Shown: in pieces, positions 44,881-52,779 of the stretch | Layout of the letters: every line of letters begins with the position of its first letter | Position numbering within the stretch: the stretch's first letter is position 1 | Assembly (NCBI RefSeq): GCF_018224615.1 | Contig: NZ_JAGTUK010000003.1 | Location: forward strand, 62,001-126,000 | Source of the DNA: Microbacterium paraoxydans | GTDB lineage: Bacteria > Actinomycetota > Actinomycetes > Actinomycetales > Microbacteriaceae | Direction: 5' to 3' | DNA length: 64,000 nucleotides | The notes under the pieces: generated by a model | Seen by the model: only the letters and a program-made list of their open reading frames with translations | The model's database searches: none | Told to the model about the DNA's origin: nothing | Made by a program: the position numbers and the translations under genes

Positions 44881-45672
44881 TCAGCAGCCGGGGGCAGTGG
44901 GCTGTTCGGCGCAGGTGTGGTGGACGAGGGCGGTGGTGGCCTTGTAGATGCGGATGGTCTGTGTCGGGCCGGGGATGCTGAGTTCGCCGGAGACCGGGAA
45001 CCAACCGGCGCCTGTGTCGACCTCGGCCGTGTAGTGAACGGTGGTGGCGGCGGAGTACGTGCCGCGGGAGCGATAGGTGTGGCTGGTAGCGGTGGGGGTG
45101 AGCTGAGGTTGACCGAGTGCAGCCCACGGGAGCCCGGGGGTCGACGTCGTGGCCGTGGCGCCGTCGCCGTAGGCGAAGTCGTAGCGGATGGGGGTGAACC
45201 GGACGGTGACGGGGCGGCCGAGAAGGGTACCGGCGCGGGTGAGGGCAGTCGTCGGCGTGAGGAAGTTGGTGGGGAGGCCGGCGACACCGATGTTGGAAGG
45301 CTCGGCGCTCGTGGCGGGAGGATCCGGAGCGAACTGAGCGACATCGCTGATCGTGATGGCGGGAGGAGTGGTGGCGGGGGTCGGGGTCTTCGGTGCCGTG
45401 GCGCGGCAGCGTTCGTCGGCGATGCCGGAGCAGACATCGATCGTGCGGTTCTGATCCGGGCGGAGGTATCGGCGTGGAGCGTCCGTGCGACGGGTACCGG
45501 TGTCGCGTGGTGCGGGATGAGTCTGAGACGCGGTGATGCTGACAGTGTTGTCAACCGTCGCTGACCAGCCACTGTCGAAGCCGCCATCACGGGGTGGAGC
45601 GTCTGAGGTGGCCAGCGGTGCGAGCAGGGCGAGCGCCGCGATTAGCAGAGGCGCGGACATCAGCGTTCGCAC
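44881..45672 (-). CDS. Secreted protein of unknown function, PKD-like fold
   Basis: I do not recognise a specific family. The 263-residue product has a signal peptide (hydrophobic about residues 6-22), a Thr/Pro/Ala-rich region, a conserved-looking pair of cysteines (IDVCSGIADERCRA), and a C-terminal part with FTPIRYDFAYGDGAT and SHTYRSRGTYSAATTV, which resembles the beta-sandwich of PKD domains. It ends HHTCAEQPTAPGC. GTG 45672 overlaps the upstream lipoprotein gene; ATG 45660 forms a TGATG junction and is the alternative. Probably exported and co-translated with that lipoprotein. Confidence 0.72.
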   Translation of the reverse strand: MRTLMSAPLLIAALALLAPLATSDAPPRDGGFDSGWSATVDNTVSITASQTHPAPRDTGTRRTDAPRRYLRPDQNRTIDVCSGIADERCRATAPKTPTPATTPPAITISDVAQFAPDPPATSAEPSNIGVAGLPTNFLTPTTALTRAGTLLGRPVTVRFTPIRYDFAYGDGATATTSTPGLPWAALGQPQLTPTATSHTYRSRGTYSAATTVHYTAEVDTGAGWFPVSGELSIPGPTQTIRIYKATTALVHHTCAEQPTAPGC

Positions 45673-46211
45673 GTGTCAGCGACGGAAGTCGTTATTGATG
45701 AGATTGCGAGTCCGGTCTGTGTGGACGCGGGCACAAAGAGAACCTGAACAGGTTGGCGCGGCGGACGATCCACAGGAACCGCTGATGTGCCGTCCGGATT
45801 AGTCAGAGAGACGGCAGAGACATCTAGGCAAACGCGCGCGGTGACTGTGTCCCCCTCCGAGCTCACGGGCTGGAACGAATCGAACTTCGATTCGCCACTA
45901 CGCGTGATTCCGGCTGCGTAGTAGCCGCTGTAGTTCTTTCGCGCCGTGGACTCTGCGCTGTCCGCCAACCAATAAAAAACGCCATCGAACGTGTGCGTGT
46001 CAGTCAGATCTGTCGCGTTGGTGGCATCTGTGTACTGCTCGAAAGTGGCCTCGGCCGCAGCGAAGGCCTCCTTCTTCGAGGGGAAGAGCGGGGTGGCCGT
46101 CGGTGTCGGAGTGGGGTCAGCGGTGGACGTGCAGGCGGTGAGTGAGAGGAGCACGGCAAGGAGTGTGCCGGTGGCGATGACACGAAGCTGCGGAACTGAT
46201 GGCGGGATCAC
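45660..46211 (-). CDS. Lipoprotein of unknown function
   Basis: 183-residue predicted lipoprotein: short N-region, hydrophobic core and lipobox LTAC (Cys about residue 27), then a Thr/Pro-rich linker and a domain starting KKEAFAAAEATFEQYTDATN that looks like a small alpha+beta (NTF2-like) fold. The function is unknown. GTG 46211 is chosen because TACCGT lies 6 nt upstream; ATG 46238 is a longer alternative. It is followed without a gap by the secreted PKD-like protein gene, forming a two-gene export unit. Confidence 0.72.
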   Translation of the reverse strand: MIPPSVPQLRVIATGTLLAVLLSLTACTSTADPTPTPTATPLFPSKKEAFAAAEATFEQYTDATNATDLTDTHTFDGVFYWLADSAESTARKNYSGYYAAGITRSGESKFDSFQPVSSEGDTVTARVCLDVSAVSLTNPDGTSAVPVDRPPRQPVQVLFVPASTQTGLAISSITTSVADTCER

Positions 46212-46217
46212 CCGGTC

Positions 46218-46223
46218 ACGGTA
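46218..46223 (-). promoter_or_regulatory. -10 element TACCGT of the lipoprotein pair
   Basis: TACCGT on the minus strand with a 6-nt gap to GTG 46211, inside the longer ATG 46238 reading. Confidence 0.45.
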
Positions 46224-46250
46224 CGGGGAATGCGGCATCGGGGGTCGTGG

Positions 46251-46259
46251 TTATCCACA
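46251..46259 (+). other. Consensus DnaA box TTATCCACA
   Basis: Exact match to the 9-mer DnaA box in the gap upstream of rpsA. It is isolated: no second box, AT-rich unwinding region or dnaA/dnaN gene is near, so it is not an origin. It could titrate DnaA or regulate rpsA, or be chance. Confidence 0.35.
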
Positions 46260-46304
46260 GGAGAAGAGGGTAAGGACCGCTCGCGGGCGGCTCCCTTCTT
46301 CTGA

Positions 46305-46310
46305 TAGCCT
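46305..46310 (+). promoter_or_regulatory. -10 element TAGCCT of rpsA
   Basis: TAGCCT lies 134 nt before the rpsA ATG. This gives a leader of about 125 nt, long for this window and compatible with translational autoregulation of S1. Confidence 0.4.
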
Positions 46311-46444
46311 GAATCGTCACTCGTGGCGTGCACACGCATGCCCAGGTGTCAACAATCACAATCCAACCGCTGTGAGGCATGCAATCGACCGTGCGCGGTC
46401 ACGCTTCCAGCCCGAGTATCCATTCAACAAGGACAACCCACTAC

Positions 46445-47899
46445 ATGACTACCGCAACGACCGCCCCGGCCACCAAGCAGGTCGCCATCAACGACATCGG
46501 ATCTGCTGAGGACTTCCTGGCCGCGGTCGAGAAGACCCTGAAGTTCTTCAACGACGGCGACATCATCGAGGGCACGATCGTCAAGATCGACCGCGATGAG
46601 GTCCTCCTCGATGTCGGCTACAAGACCGAGGGTGTCATCCCCTCGCGCGAGCTCTCGATCAAGCACGACGTGGACCCCAACGAGGTCGTCGCCGTCGGTG
46701 ACCAGGTCGAGGCCCTCGTTCTCCAGAAGGAGGACAAGGAAGGCCGCCTGATCCTCTCCAAGAAGCGCGCGCAGTACGAGCGTGCCTGGGGAGACGTCGA
46801 GAAGATCAAGGAGAACGACGGCGTCGTCACCGGTACGGTCATCGAGGTCGTCAAGGGTGGACTCATCGTCGACATCGGCCTCCGCGGCTTCCTCCCGGCG
46901 TCGCTCATCGAGCTGCGTCGCGTCCGCGACCTCACGCCGTACCTCGGCCAGGAGATCGAGGCGAAGATCCTCGAGCTCGACAAGAACCGCAACAACGTCG
47001 TCCTGAGCCGCCGCGCGCTGCTCGAGCAGACGCAGTCGGAGTCGCGCACCACGTTCCTCAACAACCTGCACAAGGGCCAGGTCCGCAAGGGCGTCGTGTC
47101 CTCGATCGTCAACTTCGGTGCGTTCGTCGACCTGGGTGGCGTGGACGGCCTCGTGCACGTCTCCGAGCTGTCCTGGAAGCACATCGAGCACGCCTCCGAG
47201 GTCGTCGAGGTGGGCCAGGAGGTCACCGTCGAGATCCTCGAGGTCGACCTCGACCGCGAGCGGGTCTCCCTGTCGCTGAAGGCGACGCAGGAGGACCCGT
47301 GGCAGGTCTTCGCCCGCACGCACGCGATCGGGCAGGTCACGCCGGGCAAGGTCACGAAGCTCGTCCCGTTCGGTGCGTTCGTGCGCGTCGCAGACGGCAT
47401 CGAGGGCCTCGTCCACATCTCCGAGCTCTCCAGCAAGCACGTCGAGCTGGCCGAGCAGGTCGTGTCGGTCGGCGAAGAGGTCTTCGTCAAGGTCATCGAC
47501 ATCGACCTCGAGCGTCGCCGCATCTCGCTGTCGCTCAAGCAGGCCAACGAGTCGGTCGACCCCAACGGCACCGAGTTCGACCCGGCGCTGTACGGCATGC
47601 TCGCCGAGTACGACGAGAACGGCGAGTACAAGTACCCGGAGGGCTTCGACGCCGAGACGGGTCAGTGGAAGGAAGGCTTCGACGCCCAGCGCGAGGCATG
47701 GGAGCAGGAGTACGCTGCAGCCCAGGCTCGCTGGGAGGCGCACAAGGCTCAGGTCGCCAAGGCGGCCGAGGCCGAGGCTGCGGCCGGCGACGACTTCGGC
47801 GGCCAGTCCTTCTCGAGCGAGTCGGCCGGCGCCGGCACGCTCGCTGACGACGAGGCTCTCGCCGCTCTGCGCGAGAAGCTCTCGGGCGGCAACTCCTAA
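46445..47899 (+). CDS. rpsA: 30S ribosomal protein S1
   Basis: mRNA-binding ribosomal protein, 484 residues. Four S1 RNA-binding domains occur in order, starting near residues 35 (GDIIEGTIVKIDRDEVLLDV), 120 (DGVVTGTVIEVVKGGLIVDI), 208 (GQVRKGVVSSIVNFGAFVDL) and 294 (GQVTPGKVTKLVPFGAFVRV), then an acidic Ala/Glu tail, as in actinobacterial S1. ATG 46445 gives the family N-terminus, although no strong ribosome site precedes it. A terminator follows. Confidence 0.96.
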   Translation: MTTATTAPATKQVAINDIGSAEDFLAAVEKTLKFFNDGDIIEGTIVKIDRDEVLLDVGYKTEGVIPSRELSIKHDVDPNEVVAVGDQVEALVLQKEDKEGRLILSKKRAQYERAWGDVEKIKENDGVVTGTVIEVVKGGLIVDIGLRGFLPASLIELRRVRDLTPYLGQEIEAKILELDKNRNNVVLSRRALLEQTQSESRTTFLNNLHKGQVRKGVVSSIVNFGAFVDLGGVDGLVHVSELSWKHIEHASEVVEVGQEVTVEILEVDLDRERVSLSLKATQEDPWQVFARTHAIGQVTPGKVTKLVPFGAFVRVADGIEGLVHISELSSKHVELAEQVVSVGEEVFVKVIDIDLERRRISLSLKQANESVDPNGTEFDPALYGMLAEYDENGEYKYPEGFDAETGQWKEGFDAQREAWEQEYAAAQARWEAHKAQVAKAAEAEAAAGDDFGGQSFSSESAGAGTLADDEALAALREKLSGGNS

Positions 47900-47910
47900 G
47901 CACCACTCCG

Positions 47911-47954
47911 AAAGGGCCGTCACCCCGCCTCTCGGCGGGCGTGGCGGCCCTTTT
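47911..47954 (+). terminator. Terminator after rpsA
   Basis: Long hairpin pairing AAAGGGCCG with CGGCCCTTT and CCCGCC with GGCGGG around a TCTC loop, ending in TTTT, 12 nt after the stop. Confidence 0.85.
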
Positions 47955-47995
47955 CGCGTACCCCGTCCGATGCCCATCGGCTGCGTGACGGAACA

Positions 47996-48013
47996 TTACG
48001 ACCGCATTCGTAA
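47996..48013 (+). promoter_or_regulatory. Inverted repeat TTACGA-N6-TCGTAA before the ABC/metY operon
   Basis: Perfect 6-bp arms with a 6-nt centre. The right arm falls where a -35 box would be for CAGCAT at 48031-48036, which itself ends 6 nt before ATG 48043. This is a good candidate operator for a regulator of the six-gene operon; no regulator gene is adjacent. Confidence 0.5.
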
Positions 48014-48042
48014 CAAAAGAGCCGCTCCGACAGCATGGGCGT

Positions 48043-48885
48043 ATGACCGCCCTGCTGCCTGCGTCGCGCACGCCCGACGCCCCGACCTCCGCAGGGACCG
48101 CGCAGGCCGTACGCCTCGATGGGATCGAGCGCTCCTTCCCCATCGCCCGAGGAACGCGCTCCGTGCTGCGGCGCATCGACCTCGACATCCGCGCGGGCGA
48201 GATCATCGCGGTCGTCGGCCCCTCCGGCTGCGGAAAGTCCACGCTGCTCCGACTCGTGGGCGGACTCGACGCACCGAGCCGCGGCGCCATCCGCATCGGC
48301 GGCACCCCGGTGGCCGACGTGGACGAGCGCACGGCGGTCGCGTTCCAGGAACCCCGGCTGCTACCCTGGCGCACGATCGCACAGAACGTCGAGCTCGGAC
48401 TCCCTCGGGCGACCGGCCGCCGTGCCGGGCGCGACCGCGTGAGGGAACTCCTGCACCTGGTGGGGCTCGAGCACGCCGCCGACCAGCGGCCGCGTGAGGT
48501 CTCCGGAGGCATGGCGCAGCGGGCGTCCCTCGCCAGAGCCCTCGCCCGCAACCCCTCCGTGCTGCTGCTCGACGAACCCTTCGGCGCCCTCGACGCGCTC
48601 ACGCGGCTCCGCATGCACGATCTGCTGCTCAAGATCCACGCCGCCGAACCGACCACGGTGCTCCTCGTCACGCACGACGTGGAGGAGGCCCTGTATCTGG
48701 CCGACCGCGTGCTCCTGCTCCGCACGCTCAGCGACGACGACCAGCCCTCCGTCGCGCGCGTGATCGACGTGCCCGGAGCCCGACCCCGAGACCGCGCCGA
48801 CCGCGGTCTCGCCGACCTGCGCGCCGAGCTCCTCGAGGGGCTCGGCGTCGACACCCATCACCGCACCACCGAGGAGACCCGATGA
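48043..48885 (+). CDS. ABC transporter ATP-binding protein, sulfonate/taurine type
   Basis: Importer ATPase of 280 residues with Walker A GPSGCGKST (K65), Q-loop AFQEPRLLPWRT, signature VSGGMAQR and Walker B VLLLDEPFGALDALTR. It resembles SsuB/TauB. It energises uptake together with the next two genes. It heads a six-gene run in which every junction overlaps by 4-10 nt: ATPase, binding protein, permease, acetyl-CoA synthetase, O-acetylhomoserine sulfhydrylase, CoA-binding protein. Substrate is inferred from family and from metY. Confidence 0.88.
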   Translation: MTALLPASRTPDAPTSAGTAQAVRLDGIERSFPIARGTRSVLRRIDLDIRAGEIIAVVGPSGCGKSTLLRLVGGLDAPSRGAIRIGGTPVADVDERTAVAFQEPRLLPWRTIAQNVELGLPRATGRRAGRDRVRELLHLVGLEHAADQRPREVSGGMAQRASLARALARNPSVLLLDEPFGALDALTRLRMHDLLLKIHAAEPTTVLLVTHDVEEALYLADRVLLLRTLSDDDQPSVARVIDVPGARPRDRADRGLADLRAELLEGLGVDTHHRTTEETR

Positions 48886-49925
48886 GCACCATCACCCGCC
48901 GAATCATCCCCGCGATCGCCGTCGCCGGGACGATGATGCTCGTCGCGACCGGCTGTGTCGCCGGCGAGAACGCCACCGCCGCCGACGACAAGACCACACC
49001 CGCCGCGGATGCGGAATGGTCGTCGGACACGCTCTCGATCGACTTCGCGACCTACAACCCGCTCAGCCTCGTCGTGCGCGATCAGGGCATCCTCGAGGAC
49101 ATCCTCGGCGACGACGTCACCGTCGAGTGGGTGCAGTCAGCCGGTTCCAACAAGGCCAACGAACTGCTGCGCTCCGGCTCGGTCGACGTCGGCTCGACCG
49201 CCGGCTCCGCCGCCCTGCTCGCGCGCGCCAACGGCTCGCCCATCCAGGTGATCGACATCTTCTCGCAGCCGGAGTGGTCGGCGATCGTGGTCGGTCCTGA
49301 CAGCGACATCACCTCGGTCGCAGACCTGAAGGGTGCCTCGATCGCCGCCACGAAGGGCACCGACCCGTACTTCTTCCTCCTGCAGGCACTCGAAGAGGCC
49401 GGGCTTTCTCTCGCCGACGTGGAGGTGCAGAACCTGCAGCACGCGGACGGCCGCGCCGCGCTCGATGGCGGCTCCGTCGACGCCTGGGCCGGCCTCGACC
49501 CGATCATGGCCGCTGCCGAGGTCGAGTCGGGCGACACGCTCGTCTACCGCAACGTCGACTTCAACACGTACGGCTTCCTCAACGCCACGGAGGACTTCCT
49601 CACCAACCACGCCGACCTCGCCCAGGCCGTGGTCGACGCGTACGAGCAGGCGCGCGAGTGGGCGCTGGAGAACCCCGAGGAGACCGCCGCCCTCCTCGCA
49701 GAGGTCGCGGGCATCGACGAGGCCGTCGCCACCACCGTGATCCAGGAGCGCTCCAACCTCGACGTGAGCGGCATCCCCGGCGAGGACCAGCTCGCGGTGC
49801 TCGAGAAGATCGCACCCGTGCTCGTGGAGTCGGGCGACGTGCAGGGCGGACAGGCGTCCGTGGACGCGGCGCTGTCGTCGATCGTGAACGACACGTTCGC
49901 GAAGAAGGCGGTCGGCGGCGAGTGA
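48882..49925 (+). CDS. ABC substrate-binding lipoprotein (SsuA/NMT1-like)
   Basis: 347-residue periplasmic-type binding protein anchored as a lipoprotein (lipobox ATGC near residue 27). The fold matches the NMT1/SsuA group: IDFATYNPLSLVVRDQGILE, LLRSGSVDVGSTAGSAAL, DLKGASIAATKGTDPYFFLL and DGGSVDAWAGLDP. Aliphatic sulfonates or taurine are the most likely ligands; related proteins bind other small sulfur- or nitrogen-containing compounds. ATGA overlap with the ATPase gene. Confidence 0.85.
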   Translation: MSTITRRIIPAIAVAGTMMLVATGCVAGENATAADDKTTPAADAEWSSDTLSIDFATYNPLSLVVRDQGILEDILGDDVTVEWVQSAGSNKANELLRSGSVDVGSTAGSAALLARANGSPIQVIDIFSQPEWSAIVVGPDSDITSVADLKGASIAATKGTDPYFFLLQALEEAGLSLADVEVQNLQHADGRAALDGGSVDAWAGLDPIMAAAEVESGDTLVYRNVDFNTYGFLNATEDFLTNHADLAQAVVDAYEQAREWALENPEETAALLAEVAGIDEAVATTVIQERSNLDVSGIPGEDQLAVLEKIAPVLVESGDVQGGQASVDAALSSIVNDTFAKKAVGGE

Positions 49926-50779
49926 GCGATCTCGACCAGCGCGTGATCGTCCCCGCGGATTCGCGGGACGCGCTCGACGTCGCGAAGGGGGAGTACCGGC
50001 CTCCGTCGGGAGCGAGGCGCGGATGGAACCACCCGGCCGTGCGCATCGTCGCGGGGCTCCTCCTGCCGCTGCTGATCCTCGGGGCATGGCAGTACGTGAC
50101 GACGAGCGGGCTGGTGCCGCCCTATCGGCTGCCCGCCCCCGCCTCCGTCGTCACGGCGGGTGTCGAACTCGCCCAGCGCGGCGAGCTGTGGACGCACGTC
50201 GCGATCTCCGTGCAGCGCGTGCTGCTCGGGTTCGCGATCGGCTCGGTGATCGGGCTGGCGGTCGCGGGGATCGTGGGGCTCTCCCGGCTCGGTGACGTCC
50301 TGCTGAGCCCCACCCTGGCCGCGCTGCGGGCCGTGCCGTCGCTCGCGTGGGTCCCCCTGCTGATCCTGTGGATGCAGATCGGCGAGGAGTCCAAGGTCAC
50401 GCTGATCGCGATCGGTGCGTTCTTCCCCGTGTACACCACCGTCGCCTCGGCCCTGCGCCACGTCGACCCGCAGCTGGTCGAGGCCGGGCGCTCGTTCAGC
50501 CTGCGCGGATGGTCGCTGTTCCGCGTGGTGCAGCTGCCCGCCGTGATCCCCTCGGTCGTGTCCGGTCTGCGGCTCGCGCTCGCCCAGGCGTGGCTGTTCC
50601 TCGTGGCCGCCGAGCTGATCGCCTCGTCGATGGGCCTCGGGTTCCTGCTGACCGATTCGCAGAACAGCGGGCGCGTCGACAGGATCCTGCTGTCGATCGT
50701 GCTGCTGGCGCTGCTCGGCACCCTCACCAACGGCGCCCTCGCCCTCGTCGAGAAGTACCTGCTGCGGCGATGGACGTGA
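49922..50779 (+). CDS. ABC transporter permease, SsuC/TauC type
   Basis: 285-residue permease with about six membrane segments and the cytoplasmic EAA loop VEAGRSFSLRGWSLFRVVQLPAVIPSV that contacts the ATPase. GTG 49922 overlaps the binding-protein stop; the frame upstream of it runs inside that gene. It completes the importer. Its last 10 nt overlap the acetyl-CoA synthetase start. Confidence 0.88.
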   Translation: MSDLDQRVIVPADSRDALDVAKGEYRPPSGARRGWNHPAVRIVAGLLLPLLILGAWQYVTTSGLVPPYRLPAPASVVTAGVELAQRGELWTHVAISVQRVLLGFAIGSVIGLAVAGIVGLSRLGDVLLSPTLAALRAVPSLAWVPLLILWMQIGEESKVTLIAIGAFFPVYTTVASALRHVDPQLVEAGRSFSLRGWSLFRVVQLPAVIPSVVSGLRLALAQAWLFLVAAELIASSMGLGFLLTDSQNSGRVDRILLSIVLLALLGTLTNGALALVEKYLLRRWT

Positions 50780-52779
50780 CCGCGACCGAGGCCCGGCTGC
50801 ACGAGGAGCGCGTCTACCCGCCGTCCCCCCGGTTCCCCGACGCCAACGTGACCGCCGAGGCGTACGCGCGCGCGGCCGCCGACCCCATCGCGTTCTGGGA
50901 GGAGGCTGCCCGGAGACTGGAGTGGTCCGAGCCGTGGCACACCGCGCACGAGTGGGAGCCGCCCGTCGACGGTCACGTCCCCGCCGCCCGATGGTTCGTC
51001 GGGGGTCGGCTCAACGTCGCGGTGAACTGCCTCGACCGTCACGTCGCCGCAGGTCGTGGCGACCGCGTGGCGCTGCACTTCGAGGGGGAGCCGGGTGACC
51101 GCGAGTCCGTGACGTACGCCGAGCTGCTGCAGCGGGTGTCCCGCGCCGCGAATGCCCTCACGGGGCTCGGCATCGGTCCCGGCGACCGCGTGGTGGTCTA
51201 CCTGCCCGTGCTCGTGGAGACCGTCGTGATCGCGCTGGCGTGCGCGCGCATCGGCGCGGTGCACTCGCTCGTCTTCGGCGGCTTCTCCGCCGAGGCCGTG
51301 CGCTTCCGGCTGGAGGACACCGGCGCGAAGCTCCTCGTGACGAGCGACGGACAGTTCCGCCGCGGTGCCGCGACCGAGGTCAAGTCCACCGCCGACCGGG
51401 CAGCCGCCGGGATCGAGACACTGGAGCACGTCCTCGTGCTGCGCCGCACCGGCCAGGACGTGCCGTGGACCGAGGGGCGCGACGTGTGGTGGCACGACGC
51501 GGTCGACACGGCCTCGCCGGTCCACGTCGCCGAGGCGTTCGACGCGGAGCATCCGCTGTTCCTCATCTACACCTCCGGCACGACCGGGAAGCCCAAGGGG
51601 CTCGTCCACACCTCCGGCGGCTATCTGACCCACGCGAGCTGGGCGCACTGGGCCCACTTCGACGCCAAGCCCGACGACGTGCACTGGTGCACGGCCGATC
51701 TCGCCTGGGTCACCGCGCACACCTACGAGATCTACGGGCCGCTGTCCAACGGGCTGACCCAGGTGATCTACGAGGGCACACCCGACGCGCCGCATCGTGA
51801 GCGGCACCTCGAGATCATCGAGCGCTACGGGGTGACGGTGTACTACACCGCGCCGACGCTGATCCGGACGTTCATGACGTGGTTCGGCGCGGAGCTTCCC
51901 CCTGGACACGACCTGTCCACGCTGCGGCTGCTCGGCACGGTCGGCGAGGCGATCAACCCCGAGGCATGGGTGTGGTTCCGCCGCAACTTCGGGCGCGACG
52001 AGCTGCCGGTGATCGACACCTGGTGGCAGTCGGAGACGGGTGCCGCGATGATCGCGCCACTGCCGGGAGTGACGGCACTCAAGCCGGGCTCCGCGTCCGT
52101 CCCCCTGCCGGGCATCGACGTGGCCGTGGTGGACGAGCATGGTGACGAGGTGGCGCCCGGGCGCTCCGGCACGTTGGTCGTCCGGCGTCCGTGGCCCGGT
52201 ATGGCGCGCACGGTGTGGGGGAACCCGCAGCGCTATCGCGATGCCTACTGGGCAACGTATGCAGGCGCCGGCGAGCACGGCGGCTACTACGTGGCGGGGG
52301 ACGGGGCGACGCGCGACGCGGACGGCTACATCTGGATCCTCGGGCGCCTCGACGATGTCGTGAACGTCTCGGGTCACCGCCTCTCCACCATCGAGATCGA
52401 ATCGGCCCTGGTGGCCCACGACACGGTCGGCGAGGCCGGCTCCGCTGGCGTGTCCGACGCCGTGACCGGGCAGGCCGTCGTGGCGTTCGTGACGCCCTCC
52501 GGCCGCGCCGAGGTCGAGCCGTCCGCGCTGCGCGAGCAGGTTGCGCGCGCGATCGGACCGGTCGCGAAACCCAAGCACGTGGTTGTCGTGCCGGACCTGC
52601 CGAAGACCCGCTCCGGCAAGATCATGCGACGACTGCTGGCAGAGTTGTGGGAGGCCGAGCACGACCGCCGGGCAGGCCGCACGCCGCGACCTCTCGGGGA
52701 CACCACGTCGCTACAGAACCCGTGGGCCGTCGACGACATCGCCGACGTGCTCTCCGCCGCCGAACTGAGGACATCATGA
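50770..52779 (+). CDS. acs: Acetyl-CoA synthetase-like AMP-forming ligase
   Basis: AMP-forming acyl-CoA synthetase of 669 residues, the length of acetyl-CoA synthetase. It has the AMP-binding loop IYTSGTTGKPKGLVHTSGGY (about residue 266), the WWQSETGAAMI motif, the hinge GRLDDVVNVSGHRLS, and the C-terminal acetylatable lysine in TRSGKIMRR (K617). It should activate acetate with ATP and CoA, though close relatives use propionate. Its place directly before the O-acetylhomoserine sulfhydrylase gene suggests it reuses the acetate released there. Confidence 0.88.
   Translation: MDVTATEARLHEERVYPPSPRFPDANVTAEAYARAAADPIAFWEEAARRLEWSEPWHTAHEWEPPVDGHVPAARWFVGGRLNVAVNCLDRHVAAGRGDRVALHFEGEPGDRESVTYAELLQRVSRAANALTGLGIGPGDRVVVYLPVLVETVVIALACARIGAVHSLVFGGFSAEAVRFRLEDTGAKLLVTSDGQFRRGAATEVKSTADRAAAGIETLEHVLVLRRTGQDVPWTEGRDVWWHDAVDTASPVHVAEAFDAEHPLFLIYTSGTTGKPKGLVHTSGGYLTHASWAHWAHFDAKPDDVHWCTADLAWVTAHTYEIYGPLSNGLTQVIYEGTPDAPHRERHLEIIERYGVTVYYTAPTLIRTFMTWFGAELPPGHDLSTLRLLGTVGEAINPEAWVWFRRNFGRDELPVIDTWWQSETGAAMIAPLPGVTALKPGSASVPLPGIDVAVVDEHGDEVAPGRSGTLVVRRPWPGMARTVWGNPQRYRDAYWATYAGAGEHGGYYVAGDGATRDADGYIWILGRLDDVVNVSGHRLSTIEIESALVAHDTVGEAGSAGVSDAVTGQAVVAFVTPSGRAEVEPSALREQVARAIGPVAKPKHVVVVPDLPKTRSGKIMRRLLAELWEAEHDRRAGRTPRPLGDTTSLQNPWAVDDIADVLSAAELRTS

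Noticed and set aside
44917..45564. Plus-strand open frame of 215 codons opposite the secreted PKD-like gene
   Set aside because: Gly/Arg/Val-rich shadow. The minus-strand reading has a signal peptide and a coherent fold.
46251..46259. Replication origin at the DnaA box
   Set aside because: Single box, no dnaA/dnaN genes and no clustered boxes or unwinding region.
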